Source: Euborellia annulipes (Eukaryota > Arthropoda > Insecta > Dermaptera > Anisolabididae). Taken from it: 64,000 bases of DNA. The stretch lies in NCBI GenBank assembly GCA_023213315.1, contig JAKCPI010031741.1, forward strand, positions 1-64,000, given 5' to 3'. The notes under the pieces are model-generated. The model was not told where the DNA came from, ran no database searches, and worked only from the letters and a program-made list of their open reading frames with translations. A program made the translations under genes and the position numbers. Position 1 is the stretch's first letter. Every line of letters starts with the position of its first letter. Of the stretch, positions 63,796 to 64,000 are shown piece after piece.

Positions 63796-64000
63796 GCTCC
63801 AATTAAATTGTTTCTTTAACGGTATTCAAATTATGTTTCTCTCTTGTGAGTATTAAATCAATTACTGGATGTTATTTAAGTTGAAAAAAAAATCTCCCCA
63901 ACTTTTTAAAATAATATTTCTTATCATATTAAAATTAATTTTCTATTACCTCTTGACTTTTTAAAGTATTTTTTCATTAAGTTTATAAAGTTAAAAAAAA
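63796..64000. other. AT-rich end of window
   Basis: No feature recognised. Confidence 0.4.

Overview
The window is non-coding eukaryotic DNA: strongly AT-rich, dense in poly(A)/poly(T) runs and microsatellites, and made mostly of interleaved transposable elements. I see no convincing complete host gene. Penelope-like retroelements (PLEs) with hammerhead-type motifs, tRNA- and 5S-derived SINEs, hAT-, pogo- and other TIR elements, and arthropod-style initiator and splice signals suggest an arthropod, probably an insect. I cannot name the species from sequence alone.

The dominant repeat is a non-coding element of about 640-700 bp, here called the TCTGG foldback element. It begins with an 81-bp hairpin (arms TCTGGTGTGAC/GTCACACCAGA) and ends with a 48-bp hairpin (ACTTTCTCT/AGAGAAAGT). 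It carries a variable CA/CCCA microsatellite, and there are two internal sequence subfamilies. About a dozen near-complete copies occur on both strands: 8-829, 999-1945, 2045-2743, 26769-27412, 30429-31095, 34018-34921, 42203-42896, 43784-44451, 45298-45964, 46633-47326, 54423-55739 with 54549-55216 nested inside it, and 62659-63336. Many fragments accompany them. The short ORFs found in these copies recur on both strands and are not genes.

Region by region: 1-5.7 kb holds foldback copies, two SINEs inserted at one and the same site of the foldback element, and a hAT-like element. 5.2-8.5 kb is a direct duplication followed by a 120-bp satellite array and a cluster of GC-rich hairpins. 8.6-15.2 kb is a mosaic of SINEs and unclassified repeats. 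18.9-34.7 kb contains several PLE inverted-repeat remnants, including one with two 862-bp arms that encodes a GIY-YIG endonuclease domain. 35.9-36.8 kb has two head-to-head copies of an unusual tRNA-containing SINE. 42-48 kb is a cluster of foldback copies, one of which splits a pogo-like element. 51 kb has a possible pair of short exons. 53-57.8 kb contains a 5S SINE, a retroposon with a clear target-site duplication, a self-nested foldback element and a TIR element with a broken transposase-like gene. 59.9-60.4 kb is a LINE 3' end. 61.9-62.6 kb is another PLE palindrome.

The most interesting signal is the repeated occurrence, at eight or so independent loci, of PLE termini carrying hammerhead-ribozyme-like motifs (CTGANGA, stem II, GAAA, palindromic 4-nt stem III). 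Most sit in head-to-head inverted pairs, and several are followed by a shared terminal motif resembling TGGCTGCC. Second is a group of SINEs with different RNA-polymerase-III heads (5S rRNA, two tRNA types) that share a common 3' core, AATGGCCT-n-GCCGAAAA.
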